Assembly: GCF_036416795.1 (NCBI RefSeq)
Contig: NZ_CP143867.1
Span: 992,001-1,056,000 of the forward strand
Direction: 5' to 3'
DNA length: 64,000 nucleotides
Origin: Bacteroides sp. MSB163
GTDB taxonomy: Bacteria; Bacteroidota; Bacteroidia; Bacteroidales; Bacteroidaceae
Shown here: positions 24,922 to 32,784 of the stretch, piece after piece
Numbering within the stretch: position 1 is the stretch's first letter
How the letters are laid out: every line of letters starts with the position of its first letter
Made by a program: the position numbers and the translations under genes
Notes under the pieces: model-generated
Database searches by the model: none
Told to the model about the DNA's origin: nothing
Seen by the model: only the letters and a program-made list of their open reading frames with translations

Positions 24922-26436
24922 TTATTTAATCAAGTCTTTTCCTGTCATATCAGCCGGCTGCGCCATACCCAGAATGTGAAGGATAGAAGGAGCAACATCT
25001 GCCAAAACACCATTCTCAACCTTAGCGTTCTTGTTCTCGGTTACATAAACAAAAGGAACCGGATTCAGAGAGTGAGCAGTGTTCGGAGTGCCGTCTTCAT
25101 TCAATGCATGGTCTGCATTACCGTGGTCAGCGATGATGATTACTTCATAATCGTTGGCTTTGGCAGCTTCTACCGTATCTTTCACACATTCGTCGATAGC
25201 TTTTACAGCTTTCTCGATAGCGCTATAAATACCGGTATGTCCTACCATATCACCGTTAGCGTAGTTCACAACAATGAAATCGAACTTCTGAGTGTTGATA
25301 GCTTCCACCAATTTATCCTTTACTTCGTAAGCACTCATCTCCGGCTTCAAATCGTAAGTAGCTACTTTCGGAGACGGAACCAGGATGCGCTCTTCAGCGT
25401 CATACGGAGTTTCACGACCACCGTTGAAGAAGAAAGTTACGTGAGCATACTTTTCCGTTTCAGCAATGTGCAATTGAGTCTTGCCTTGAGCAGCCAGATA
25501 TTCTCCCAATGTATTCTGAACATTTTCCTTATCGAAAAGAATATGTACGCCTTTGAAAGATGCATCATACGGAGTCATGCAGTAGTATTGCAGGCCCGGA
25601 ATGATGTGCATACCCTGTTCCGGCATATCTTGTTGAGTCAGCACTACGGTCAACTCTTTCGCACGGTCGTTACGATAGTTGAAGAAGATAACTACATCAC
25701 CTTCCTTAATGGTTCCGTCGAAGTTACCATTTACAATCGGCTTGATAAATTCGTCCGTCACACCTTCGTCATAAGATTCCTGCATAGCCTGAACCATATC
25801 GGTAACTACTTTACCTTCGCCGTTTACCAGCAAGTCATAAGCCACTTTCACACGTTCCCAACGTTTGTCACGGTCCATTGCATAGAAACGACCTACGATA
25901 GAAGCAATCTTACCTGCTGACTTTTCGCAATGTGCAGTCAGTTCTTCAATAAAGCCCTTACCGCTCTTCGGATCGGTATCGCGTCCATCCATGAAGCAGT
26001 GAACAAAAGTATTATCCACACCATATTCTTTGGCAATATCGCAAAGTTTGAATAAGTGGTCGAATGAGCTATGTACGCCACCGTTGGAAGTCAATCCCAT
26101 GAAGTGAACATTCTTACCGTTTTCTTTGGCATAAGTGAAGGCGGAAACGATTCCCGGGTTCTTTAGAATGCTATTGTCGGCACATGCACGGTTAATCTTT
26201 ACCAGATCCTGATATACGATACGTCCGGCACCAATATTAAGGTGTCCTACTTCCGAGTTACCCATCTGACCATCAGGCAAACCTACGTTTTCACCGCTTG
26301 CCTGAAGCTGTGAGTGAGGATATGTTGTCAGCAGACTGTCCCAGTACGGAGTAGGTGTATTGAAAATCACATCGTCTTTCCCCTGATCGCCGATACCCCA
26401 GCCATCAAGAATCATTAAAAGGGCTTTCTTACTCAT
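24922..26436 (-). CDS. gpmI: 2,3-bisphosphoglycerate-independent phosphoglycerate mutase
   Basis: 504 residues from the ATG at 26436; a 14-residue extension to 26478 lacks family similarity. Alkaline-phosphatase superfamily: metal site LMILDGWG (Asp11), phospho-acceptor Ser61 in QMGNSEVGHLN, HCFMDGRDTDPKSG, and the C-terminal metal ligands IIADHGNADHA and NTAHSLNPVPF. It interconverts 3- and 2-phosphoglycerate in glycolysis using Mn. It is divergent from corA, with back-to-back promoters. Confidence 0.97.
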   Translation of the reverse strand: MSKKALLMILDGWGIGDQGKDDVIFNTPTPYWDSLLTTYPHSQLQASGENVGLPDGQMGNSEVGHLNIGAGRIVYQDLVKINRACADNSILKNPGIVSAFTYAKENGKNVHFMGLTSNGGVHSSFDHLFKLCDIAKEYGVDNTFVHCFMDGRDTDPKSGKGFIEELTAHCEKSAGKIASIVGRFYAMDRDKRWERVKVAYDLLVNGEGKVVTDMVQAMQESYDEGVTDEFIKPIVNGNFDGTIKEGDVVIFFNYRNDRAKELTVVLTQQDMPEQGMHIIPGLQYYCMTPYDASFKGVHILFDKENVQNTLGEYLAAQGKTQLHIAETEKYAHVTFFFNGGRETPYDAEERILVPSPKVATYDLKPEMSAYEVKDKLVEAINTQKFDFIVVNYANGDMVGHTGIYSAIEKAVKAIDECVKDTVEAAKANDYEVIIIADHGNADHALNEDGTPNTAHSLNPVPFVYVTENKNAKVENGVLADVAPSILHILGMAQPADMTGKDLIK

Positions 26437-26514
26437 AATATTAATTGATTTTAAATGTACAATCTTTAACCTTAGCAAAAACGTTCTTTATAGAGAGAAC
26501 GATTTTTCCGGCTG

Positions 26515-26522
26515 CAAAGGTA
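26515..26522 (-). promoter_or_regulatory. -7 element for gpmI
   Basis: The minus strand reads TACCTTTG, a full TAnnTTTG match, 79 bases from the gpmI start. A short GTTCT/AGAAC hairpin lies in the leader. Confidence 0.55.
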
Positions 26523-26564
26523 CAAAAAAGCACGGTTAAAGCGTACTGTTTCAAATGATTTATG

Positions 26565-26572
26565 TACTTTTG
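26565..26572 (+). promoter_or_regulatory. -7 element for corA
   Basis: TACTTTTG matches TAnnTTTG and predicts a leader of about 130 bases before corA, long for this window. Confidence 0.55.
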
Positions 26573-26602
26573 TCGCGCTTTAAAAAACAAAAAACAAGAA
26601 AT

Positions 26603-26647
26603 ATGGACGATTCAAACCCACGAACGTGCAATAGTATTTATAATTAA
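26603..26647 (+). CDS. Possible 14-residue leader peptide before corA
   Basis: A short frame, ATG to TAA, encodes MDDSNPRTCNSIYN inside the corA leader. Its stop lies one base before the start of a stable hairpin. No ribosome binding site is obvious, though AAGAAAT precedes it, and Bacteroides often lacks one. Translation is an inference from position only; a chance frame of this size is not rare. Confidence 0.3.
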   Translation: MDDSNPRTCNSIYN

Positions 26648-26648
26648 A

Positions 26649-26684
26649 GCGAACAGAGACGTTGCCCGCAATGCCTCAGTTCGT
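26649..26684 (+). promoter_or_regulatory. Hairpin in the corA leader
   Basis: GCGAAC pairs with GTTCGT, GAG with CTC and CGTTG with CAATG, separated by single mismatches and closed by a CCCG tetraloop. That is 14 pairs in 36 bases. No U-run follows. A strong AAGGAGG lies 10 bases downstream, so the likely effect would be on translation or RNA stability rather than termination. Confidence 0.6.
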
Positions 26685-26708
26685 TCCTAAAGAAAGGAGG
26701 CCATTACG

Positions 26709-27635
26709 ATGAGAACGTACCTTTATTCTGAAGCCGGCTTTATAGAAAAGTCGCAATGGATGCCCAATAGCTGGGTAAACGTTGAATGCCCCGATGACAA
26801 TGATTTTGATTTCCTCACCCAAGAGTTGAAAGTTCCGGAATCTTTTTTGGAAGATATCGCCGATGCGGATGAACGCCCGCGTACGGAAACGGAAGGCAAC
26901 TGGTTGCTCACCATCCTGCGTATCCCGATGCAGAGCAGTCAGCATGGCATTCCCTTTATCACCGTGCCAATAGGCATCATTACTAATAATGAAATTATCG
27001 TATCGGTATGTTACCACAAGACTGAACTCATCTCAGATTTTATCCAACATACACGTCGCAAAGGTATCGTAGTAAACAATAAGCTGGACTTGATCCTGCG
27101 GATGATTTATTCTTCTGCCGTCTGGTTTTTGAAGTATCTGAAACAGATAAACAATGATGTAGCCAATGCGGAAAAAGAGTTGGAGAAAAGTATCCGCAAT
27201 GAAGACTTGCTCCGTCTGATGAAGTTGCAAAAAACCCTTGTCTACTTCAACACTTCCATCCGCGGAAATGAAGTGATGATCGGGCGATTGAAGAATATCT
27301 TCCAGGATACCGACTATCTGGATATGGAGCTGTTGGAGGATGTAGTCATTGAACTAAAACAGGCATACAATACCGTAAACATTTACAGCGACATCCTGAC
27401 AGGAACGATGGATGCTTTTGCCTCCATTATTTCCAACAACGTCAATGCTATCATGAAACGCATGACGAGCCTTTCCATCACGCTCATGATACCGACACTG
27501 ATAGCCAGTTTCTACGGCATGAACGTGGATATTCACTTGGAAGGTTTCCCGTATGCTTTCATATTGATTATCCTGATTTCCGTTATTCTATCGGCAGGAA
27601 CATTCATTTGGTTCAGGAAGATTAAGTGGTTCTAA
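26709..27635 (+). CDS. corA: CorA-family magnesium/divalent cation channel
   Basis: 308 residues. Acidic cytoplasmic N-terminal domain and long helices (NDVANAEKELEKSIRNEDLL), then the first membrane span, the signature YGMN (Gly270-Met-Asn272) and a second span ending in basic FRKIKWF. Pentameric channel for Mg. The ATG at 26709 is preceded by AAGGAGG, an unusually good ribosome binding site for this organism. The leader holds a short frame and a hairpin. Convergent with the next gene, with 7 bases between the stop codons. Confidence 0.95.
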   Translation: MRTYLYSEAGFIEKSQWMPNSWVNVECPDDNDFDFLTQELKVPESFLEDIADADERPRTETEGNWLLTILRIPMQSSQHGIPFITVPIGIITNNEIIVSVCYHKTELISDFIQHTRRKGIVVNNKLDLILRMIYSSAVWFLKYLKQINNDVANAEKELEKSIRNEDLLRLMKLQKTLVYFNTSIRGNEVMIGRLKNIFQDTDYLDMELLEDVVIELKQAYNTVNIYSDILTGTMDAFASIISNNVNAIMKRMTSLSITLMIPTLIASFYGMNVDIHLEGFPYAFILIILISVILSAGTFIWFRKIKWF

Positions 27636-27642
27636 AATACCA

Positions 27643-28464
27643 TTACCGCATTTGTTTTTGCATCGAAGATGGTATAGTCGCAGTTTCGTGACTATCATCA
27701 TCTTCTTTTATTTCTTCTTCCACCTTTTCCACTTTATCCACCTTGTCCGCTCCGGCAGCAGTAGGTTGGGTTTTCCAGGTAAGGCGCGTTGTCATAACAG
27801 AAGGTTTAGTACTGGAAGGTTTCATAAAGCTGTCCATCCAGGAGTCGTCAGCATCGTCAACATTCTTTGAATTCGTAGCCGCTGAAGATTGAAGTACAGA
27901 AGATTGGGATGCGGAAAACATCTGTACCGGCTGATTCGGAGCGTTCAGCAGGAAAGCATACATATTCTTCGTATCCTTCAAAGCACTCGAAGTTTTGAAG
28001 AAAGTAACTAGATTCATGATCACCAGAAAGATAGCCGCAATGGGAGCAAGAACGATGATAAGCGCCAACCGGATCAGCAAAGCTATAAACGGGTAAAAAA
28101 GAGTGTCAATAATGTCATTACTGACTACCCGCACTCTTTCAGAAGACTTCGTAGACTTAAAAGCAGATGGAATGCCGCCAATACCTGCATATATCCACGC
28201 GTTCATAGCATCACCGGTAAATTGCCAGATAGCGAACCCCAATATCATGAAAGCCAATACAAAGATGAACTTTATCAGCACCCATACTTTCCGCCTACTT
28301 AATGTAGACATTTCATCTTCCGCGGCTTTCAAATTACAGTCGTAGCACAAAGGTTTGCCGTCATAAGAGTAAACAGAACTATCCAGACAGTTCTGACATA
28401 ACCCTGCTCCACAAGATGCGCACGTGGCAACAGCATAGTCATTCAAATGTTTGTAGCAATTCAT
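27643..28464 (-). CDS. Membrane protein with N-terminal B-box-like zinc finger
   Basis: 273 residues from the ATG at 28464. N-terminal Cys/His cluster, CYKHLNDYAVATCASCGAG, then CQNC and CYDC, reads as a B-box-type zinc ribbon. Two or three hydrophobic segments follow (about 65-85, 125-165). The C-terminal third is low-complexity, Ser/Thr/Glu-rich and probably cytoplasmic. Proteins of this layout are common in Bacteroides and have no known function. An exact 15-base inverted repeat surrounds its presumed -7 element. Confidence 0.75.
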   Translation of the reverse strand: MNCYKHLNDYAVATCASCGAGLCQNCLDSSVYSYDGKPLCYDCNLKAAEDEMSTLSRRKVWVLIKFIFVLAFMILGFAIWQFTGDAMNAWIYAGIGGIPSAFKSTKSSERVRVVSNDIIDTLFYPFIALLIRLALIIVLAPIAAIFLVIMNLVTFFKTSSALKDTKNMYAFLLNAPNQPVQMFSASQSSVLQSSAATNSKNVDDADDSWMDSFMKPSSTKPSVMTTRLTWKTQPTAAGADKVDKVEKVEEEIKEDDDSHETATIPSSMQKQMR

Positions 28465-28467
28465 AGC

Positions 28468-28509
28468 AGTGTCTTTCTTTGTGTACAAAGATATACAAAG
28501 AAAGACACT
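28468..28509 (-). promoter_or_regulatory. Perfect inverted repeat around the -7 element of the zinc-finger gene
   Basis: AGTGTCTTTCTTTGT (28468-28482) and ACAAAGAAAGACACT (28495-28509) are exact reverse complements. The 12 bases between them contain TATCTTTG on the minus strand (28486-28493), a full -7 match. A dimeric repressor bound here would occlude the promoter. A hairpin is the alternative, but transcription would start inside the left arm. Confidence 0.6.
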
Positions 28510-28660
28510 TAGCCTAATGCAACGTCAGTTTTGTTTTTCCGCTTCGTATATTTCCTTTACTTCGCTTCCGTCCAAATATACTAATTGAAATCAGATATAG
28601 TCATTCTTCAGTATGAGAATAATATTTTCCCCTTTATGACCAGATTTCGCAAATAATACG

Positions 28661-28668
28661 TATGTTTG
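28661..28668 (+). promoter_or_regulatory. -7 element for the PQQ-repeat gene
   Basis: TATGTTTG matches TAnnTTTG. The predicted start of transcription is near 28675, so an in-frame start at 28666 is not usable. Confidence 0.55.
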
Positions 28669-28683
28669 CGCCAAAATAGGTCA

Positions 28684-30246
28684 ATGAACATGAAAACGCA
28701 CAGGAATCTAATGCTTGTATGCCTGCTCCTCATGGCATCAATCTCTTATGCGCAGTCCGAAACCATCGTTGTAGGAAAGAAAGCGGACGGAACGGACTTA
28801 AAAGCACAGTGCTACACTTTTCCGCAGCGGGTGGAAACCTTCTCCATGAGTGATAAAGGCGATTACCTCTGCGTCAGTTTCAGGGAAACCACTAAAAGCG
28901 GCAAGTATCTGAAGAATAAAGGAGAAATAGGTTTCTATGACACAAAGAGCAGTCAGCTCCTATGGAAACAGCCGATTGACTTCAGCAAATCACGGATAAC
29001 TTGTCTTTCGGAAGGGGTCTTGATAACTGAAATCGGCAGCAAGATATCATTGCTCAGTAGAGAAACGGGAGCAAAGAGATGGGAAGCCAATTTATTTCCG
29101 ATATATGTGGACGATTCATTGGGATTGGTCTTAGGTTATAACTCCCCTACCTCCAACAAACTCCGCGCTGTCAACTTGAAATTCGGTAACGATTTGTGGG
29201 AAAACAAAATACCTCATCAATACGGTTGGAACGAAGTTCTTGATCTGGAACAAAATAAACGCCTGATTGTAGCGGATGCATTGCATAAGCTGGATTTCAT
29301 GACCGGAGAGTTACTGACCTATCCGGGCAAACCGGGAGCTCATGATACAAAAGCGGCATTGTTGCAAGGATTAGCCGCCGTAGCAGTCGGAGTAGCCGGT
29401 GGCGTAGCAACCGGCGGCGCCTATTATTACAGCTATGTTCCCATTGCCAATAATACAATCACGGGGTTGACTTCCAATATACTGTCTCAGGATTCACTTT
29501 ATTACTGGGCAGACCGTCAACACATCTCCTGTATGGACACGGCTTTCAACGTAGTGTGGCAAACGGAGTTTCCTGATGTGAAAGCTTCCCGCTCTCAACT
29601 TTTCGTGCAAGATGGTAAGTTATTCATGCTGAATTACGGCTACGGATTACGCGAAGGAGCAAATCGCAAGAAATATGGGCGCCCATTTATAGCCTGTTAT
29701 AACTTGCTAAACGGAGAAGAAATCTTCTTCAACCAACTAAGTGTAAAGAAAGATATGATTGAAGATGCCCTGCGGACTGATGACGCACTCTACATGCTGT
29801 TTGATGACGGAATGGCTTATCAGGAGCTGACGGATTCCATCGTAAATATTGTACCTTGGGATACCAAGCAATACGGTAAGCTGGAAGCGATGTTGCCCGG
29901 TACACTCTATGCAGCCAACAAAGATACAACAGCTTTCCAGTCGCTCGCCTACAATGGGGAACATTGCCTGGTATATAATGATCAGGGAGTCATCTATGAA
30001 GTAGACAAAGACTTGAATATCAGTAAGACCTACGAACGGGAACGGATTTACAGTCCCAGTATTCAACTAAAAGATTATTTATGTATCGGCAATCGTGGAG
30101 ACTATTGGTTCATTCATGAAATGGGAATGCCTGTAGCCCATCTTCAAACTGATTTCAAGAAGGGACGGGTGATTGATAATAAGCTGCTGCTACTTAACAA
30201 TGAAAACCAATTCCTGTTTATCGATCTGGATGAAGCGATTGAATAA
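28684..30246 (+). CDS. Secreted PQQ-like beta-propeller repeat protein
   Basis: 520 residues from ATG 28684 (28690 is equally possible). Signal peptide MLVCLLLMASISYAQ. The body is built of WD/PQQ-type blades (KSSQLLWKQPIDFS, TGAKRWEANLF, NDLWENKIPHQYGW, NVVWQTEFPD), with a Gly/Ala-rich hydrophobic insert (AAVAVGVAGGVATGGAYYY, about residues 235-255). BamB-like proteins share this fold, but nothing here fixes a function. Its stop codon abuts the rnhB stop codon with no base between. Without neighbours in an operon the role stays open. Confidence 0.75.
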   Translation: MNMKTHRNLMLVCLLLMASISYAQSETIVVGKKADGTDLKAQCYTFPQRVETFSMSDKGDYLCVSFRETTKSGKYLKNKGEIGFYDTKSSQLLWKQPIDFSKSRITCLSEGVLITEIGSKISLLSRETGAKRWEANLFPIYVDDSLGLVLGYNSPTSNKLRAVNLKFGNDLWENKIPHQYGWNEVLDLEQNKRLIVADALHKLDFMTGELLTYPGKPGAHDTKAALLQGLAAVAVGVAGGVATGGAYYYSYVPIANNTITGLTSNILSQDSLYYWADRQHISCMDTAFNVVWQTEFPDVKASRSQLFVQDGKLFMLNYGYGLREGANRKKYGRPFIACYNLLNGEEIFFNQLSVKKDMIEDALRTDDALYMLFDDGMAYQELTDSIVNIVPWDTKQYGKLEAMLPGTLYAANKDTTAFQSLAYNGEHCLVYNDQGVIYEVDKDLNISKTYERERIYSPSIQLKDYLCIGNRGDYWFIHEMGMPVAHLQTDFKKGRVIDNKLLLLNNENQFLFIDLDEAIE

Positions 30247-30852
30247 TCACTTGAAATCAAGTGCTAACTGCCCGTCACCCAACAGATTGAATGTCATGCG
30301 GTGATAAGGCGTAGTTCCACGTTCGGCGATGGCTGCACGATGCTTCTTTGTGGGGTAACCTTTGTTATGGTCCCAATCATAATATGGAAATTCTTCGTGA
30401 AGACGGTTCATATAATCATCACGATAGGTTTTGGCAAGCACAGAAGCCGCCGCAATGGAAAGGTATTTGCCGTCGCCTTTAATCACCGTGGTGTGCGGAA
30501 GATCCTGATATTTTTTGAAGCGGTTGCCATCTATAAGCAGATGCTGCGGACGCATCTTTAATTGATCTACGGCACGATGCATGGCAAGGAAAGAAGCGTT
30601 CAGGATGTTAATCTTATCAATCTCTTCGGGAGATACAATGCCAACCGCCCATGCCAGTGCTTCTTTCTCAATCACTTCACGCAAAGCATAGCGCTGATGT
30701 TCCGTCAACTGTTTGGAATCATTCAGTAGTTCGTTCTTGAAATCTTTGGGAAAAATCACGGCAGCAGCATATACAGCTCCTGCCAGACAACCACGTCCGG
30801 CCTCATCGCAACCGGCTTCAATCAGATCTTTATTCAAATAAGGCAATAGCAT
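30247..30852 (-). CDS. rnhB: Ribonuclease HII
   Basis: 201 residues. The DEDD nuclease core is visible: Asp16-Glu17 in EAGCDEAGRG, the LLIDGNRF aspartate in the middle, and the C-terminal KGYPTKKHRAAI segment. It removes ribonucleotides and RNA primers from DNA-RNA hybrids. Divergent from the TPR/HTH regulator and converges on the PQQ-repeat gene without a gap. Confidence 0.96.
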   Translation of the reverse strand: MLLPYLNKDLIEAGCDEAGRGCLAGAVYAAAVIFPKDFKNELLNDSKQLTEHQRYALREVIEKEALAWAVGIVSPEEIDKINILNASFLAMHRAVDQLKMRPQHLLIDGNRFKKYQDLPHTTVIKGDGKYLSIAAASVLAKTYRDDYMNRLHEEFPYYDWDHNKGYPTKKHRAAIAERGTTPYHRMTFNLLGDGQLALDFK

Positions 30853-30872
30853 ACAGCATTAATTTAGAGGCA

Positions 30873-30880
30873 CAAAGATA
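30873..30880 (-). promoter_or_regulatory. -7 element for rnhB
   Basis: TATCTTTG on the minus strand, about 20 bases before the start codon, implies a very short leader. Confidence 0.5.
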
Positions 30881-30921
30881 AATCTTTTTGAGAGCAAACC
30901 TGACTTTTAAAGGAAAATAAT

Positions 30922-30929
30922 TACATTTG
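30922..30929 (+). promoter_or_regulatory. -7 element for the TPR/HTH regulator
   Basis: TACATTTG matches TAnnTTTG, 19 bases before the ATG at 30949. Confidence 0.6.
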
Positions 30930-30948
30930 CAGAAACAACAAATATACT

Positions 30949-32571
30949 ATGAAGCAAGTACTGTATCTAATATTTGCAGTTTCTCTATTAACCACGATCC
31001 CCTTACAGGCTCAAGACAGCAAACAAGCCCAGACCTTATTAGAACAAGCTCAAAATGCCTTGTTCAGCAATCCCAAGCAGGCCTCATACTATGCAGCTCA
31101 GGCAGCTGCCTTATTTCCCGAAGACGAGCCCAATGAAACCCGTGCACAAGCTATGATACTCTATTGCCAAGCAGAGCAACTGCTGGGTAACTTCGATTTG
31201 AGTATCAAGAATTTGTATGATACACAGAGATATATCAACCCTGCAAACAAACGGCAAACAGCTCAGCTTTATTCACTCATGGGACGTGTATATAGTAAAT
31301 TGGGCGATTATAACAAAGGGATAGAACTGAATGATAAGGCAACCTCTATTTTCAAGTCTTTAGGAGATTCAGCTTCAGTGGCCGGATGTTATAATGAGCG
31401 TGGAGTCATGCATTATCTGCTTGATGAATTTCTGGTAGCAGAAAGATTTCTTCAACGGGCATTGACTATCAACCGTGCCCAAAGGAACTTAAAAGAGATT
31501 GCTACCAATCTGAATAATTTATGTCTATATCAAGGAGATACGGACAAGAAACTATCTTTTATTCAGGAAGCCATAGCCATCAATAAAAATCTGGATGCAC
31601 AATGGTCATTGGGAGAGAACTACAACAATATGGGCAAGCAATATTACTTCGGCGAGCAATACTCCAAAGCTTTGGAAGCTCTGCAGAAAGCCTATGAATA
31701 CGCCCATAATATCGGTGCCAAGGAATTGATTTGTGATTATTATGAATATTCATCCTGGGTATATGCCGCCATAGGTGATTATGACCAGGCCTATAAACGG
31801 CTCAGTCAAATGTATGCTTTAAGCAAGGAGCTACAAAGTAGCAACAAGTTGCGCAACATTGAACAGGAAATCTCTTATAAAAGATATCAGGATCAGAAAT
31901 ATGCTACCGAAATGCAGGAACAAACTTATAAGATAGAACTACTAAAGCGCAACCTATGGCTTTTGGGCAGTATACTTGTTCTTGGTTTAGCCTTCAGTAT
32001 ATTCTTATATAAATGGTATAAACGCAGAAAAGGCCTTCAACTAATAGAAGCCCGATATCAACTGGAACTGTCACAACGGGAAATATCCGAATTGAAACTG
32101 CACCAACAGGAATTGGAACTGCAAAATGTACAAAACGCCTTAGACAACAGTCAACAAGAAGTAACCAGTTTTGCCGTATTTCTTAGAAGCCGTAACGAGT
32201 TGCTGGACAAAATACGTGAGATGATTAAGGAAGGGTATAGAATGGACAACCAAGCACTGGTTCCCCATTTAAAGAAGGTAAATGCTTTTATCAGCCAATA
32301 CCAAAGCGGAGATAAGACCAATAATACATTGCTGCTGAGTGTTGAAGAGAAAAATAAAGAGTTTATCGAAAAACTCGTAAAGCAACACCCCAACCTCACA
32401 CAAGGCGAAAAATATCTCGCGACCTTATTACGGGTGAATCTCTCTACAAAAGAAATCTCAATGATTACTGGAAGCACTCCCAAAACCATCAACATGAACC
32501 GTTACCGGTTGCGCAAATCACTCAACTTATCCACAGAAGAAGACTTAACTACATATTTGCAAAGTATTTAA
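30949..32571 (+). CDS. Membrane-anchored TPR protein with C-terminal DNA-binding domain
   Basis: 540 residues. Signal peptide (LYLIFAVSLLTTIPLQAQ), then TPR repeats (about 25-310, for example AQLYSLMGRVYSKLGDYNKG), one membrane span (about 340-358, LWLLGSILVLGLAFSIFLY), a coiled-coil helix, and a C-terminal helix-turn-helix of LuxR type (LTQGEKYLATLLRVNLSTKE, then SMITGSTPKTINMNRYRLRK). This is the layout of Bacteroides SusR-like and related one-protein sensors, in which a periplasmic domain controls a cytoplasmic DNA-binding domain. It is placed directly upstream of susC/susD on the same strand and is the likely regulator of that locus. Confidence 0.8.
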   Translation: MKQVLYLIFAVSLLTTIPLQAQDSKQAQTLLEQAQNALFSNPKQASYYAAQAAALFPEDEPNETRAQAMILYCQAEQLLGNFDLSIKNLYDTQRYINPANKRQTAQLYSLMGRVYSKLGDYNKGIELNDKATSIFKSLGDSASVAGCYNERGVMHYLLDEFLVAERFLQRALTINRAQRNLKEIATNLNNLCLYQGDTDKKLSFIQEAIAINKNLDAQWSLGENYNNMGKQYYFGEQYSKALEALQKAYEYAHNIGAKELICDYYEYSSWVYAAIGDYDQAYKRLSQMYALSKELQSSNKLRNIEQEISYKRYQDQKYATEMQEQTYKIELLKRNLWLLGSILVLGLAFSIFLYKWYKRRKGLQLIEARYQLELSQREISELKLHQQELELQNVQNALDNSQQEVTSFAVFLRSRNELLDKIREMIKEGYRMDNQALVPHLKKVNAFISQYQSGDKTNNTLLLSVEEKNKEFIEKLVKQHPNLTQGEKYLATLLRVNLSTKEISMITGSTPKTINMNRYRLRKSLNLSTEEDLTTYLQSI

Positions 32572-32594
32572 CCCCATCCTTACACACAATAGCA

Positions 32595-32705
32595 TTTTGT
32601 AGATATAACTCTAGAACTATATCACTATAAATCAAACAATTAAAGTTTCCGTTGTAGTACAAATATTTCCTCTAAAAAGCCCTTTTGTAGATTAATTATA
32701 GAACT
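32595..32705 (+). promoter_or_regulatory. Direct repeats upstream of the first susC
   Basis: TTTTGTAGATATAACTCTAG (then AACT) at 32595-32618 and TTTTGTAGATTAATTATAG (then AACT) at 32683-32705 are near copies 88 bases apart, with a partial GTTGTAG between them. They lie in the 213-base gap between the TPR/HTH regulator and susC, where an activator site is expected. Assignment to that regulator is an inference. Confidence 0.5.
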
Positions 32706-32784
32706 CCCAAATTGTGAACTTTGATAAATAACATTCTTATTTGTGGTGTGAAACACATTTTATTAACCTTAAAAAACCACACAC

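Noticed and set aside
24976..25920. 314-codon plus-strand frame opposite gpmI
   Set aside because: Antisense shadow of a conserved enzyme gene; low-complexity Val/Phe/Ser composition and no recognisable motif.
26573..26708. M-box magnesium riboswitch before corA
   Set aside because: The leader is short and has a single hairpin; the multi-helix conserved core of the M-box is not seen.
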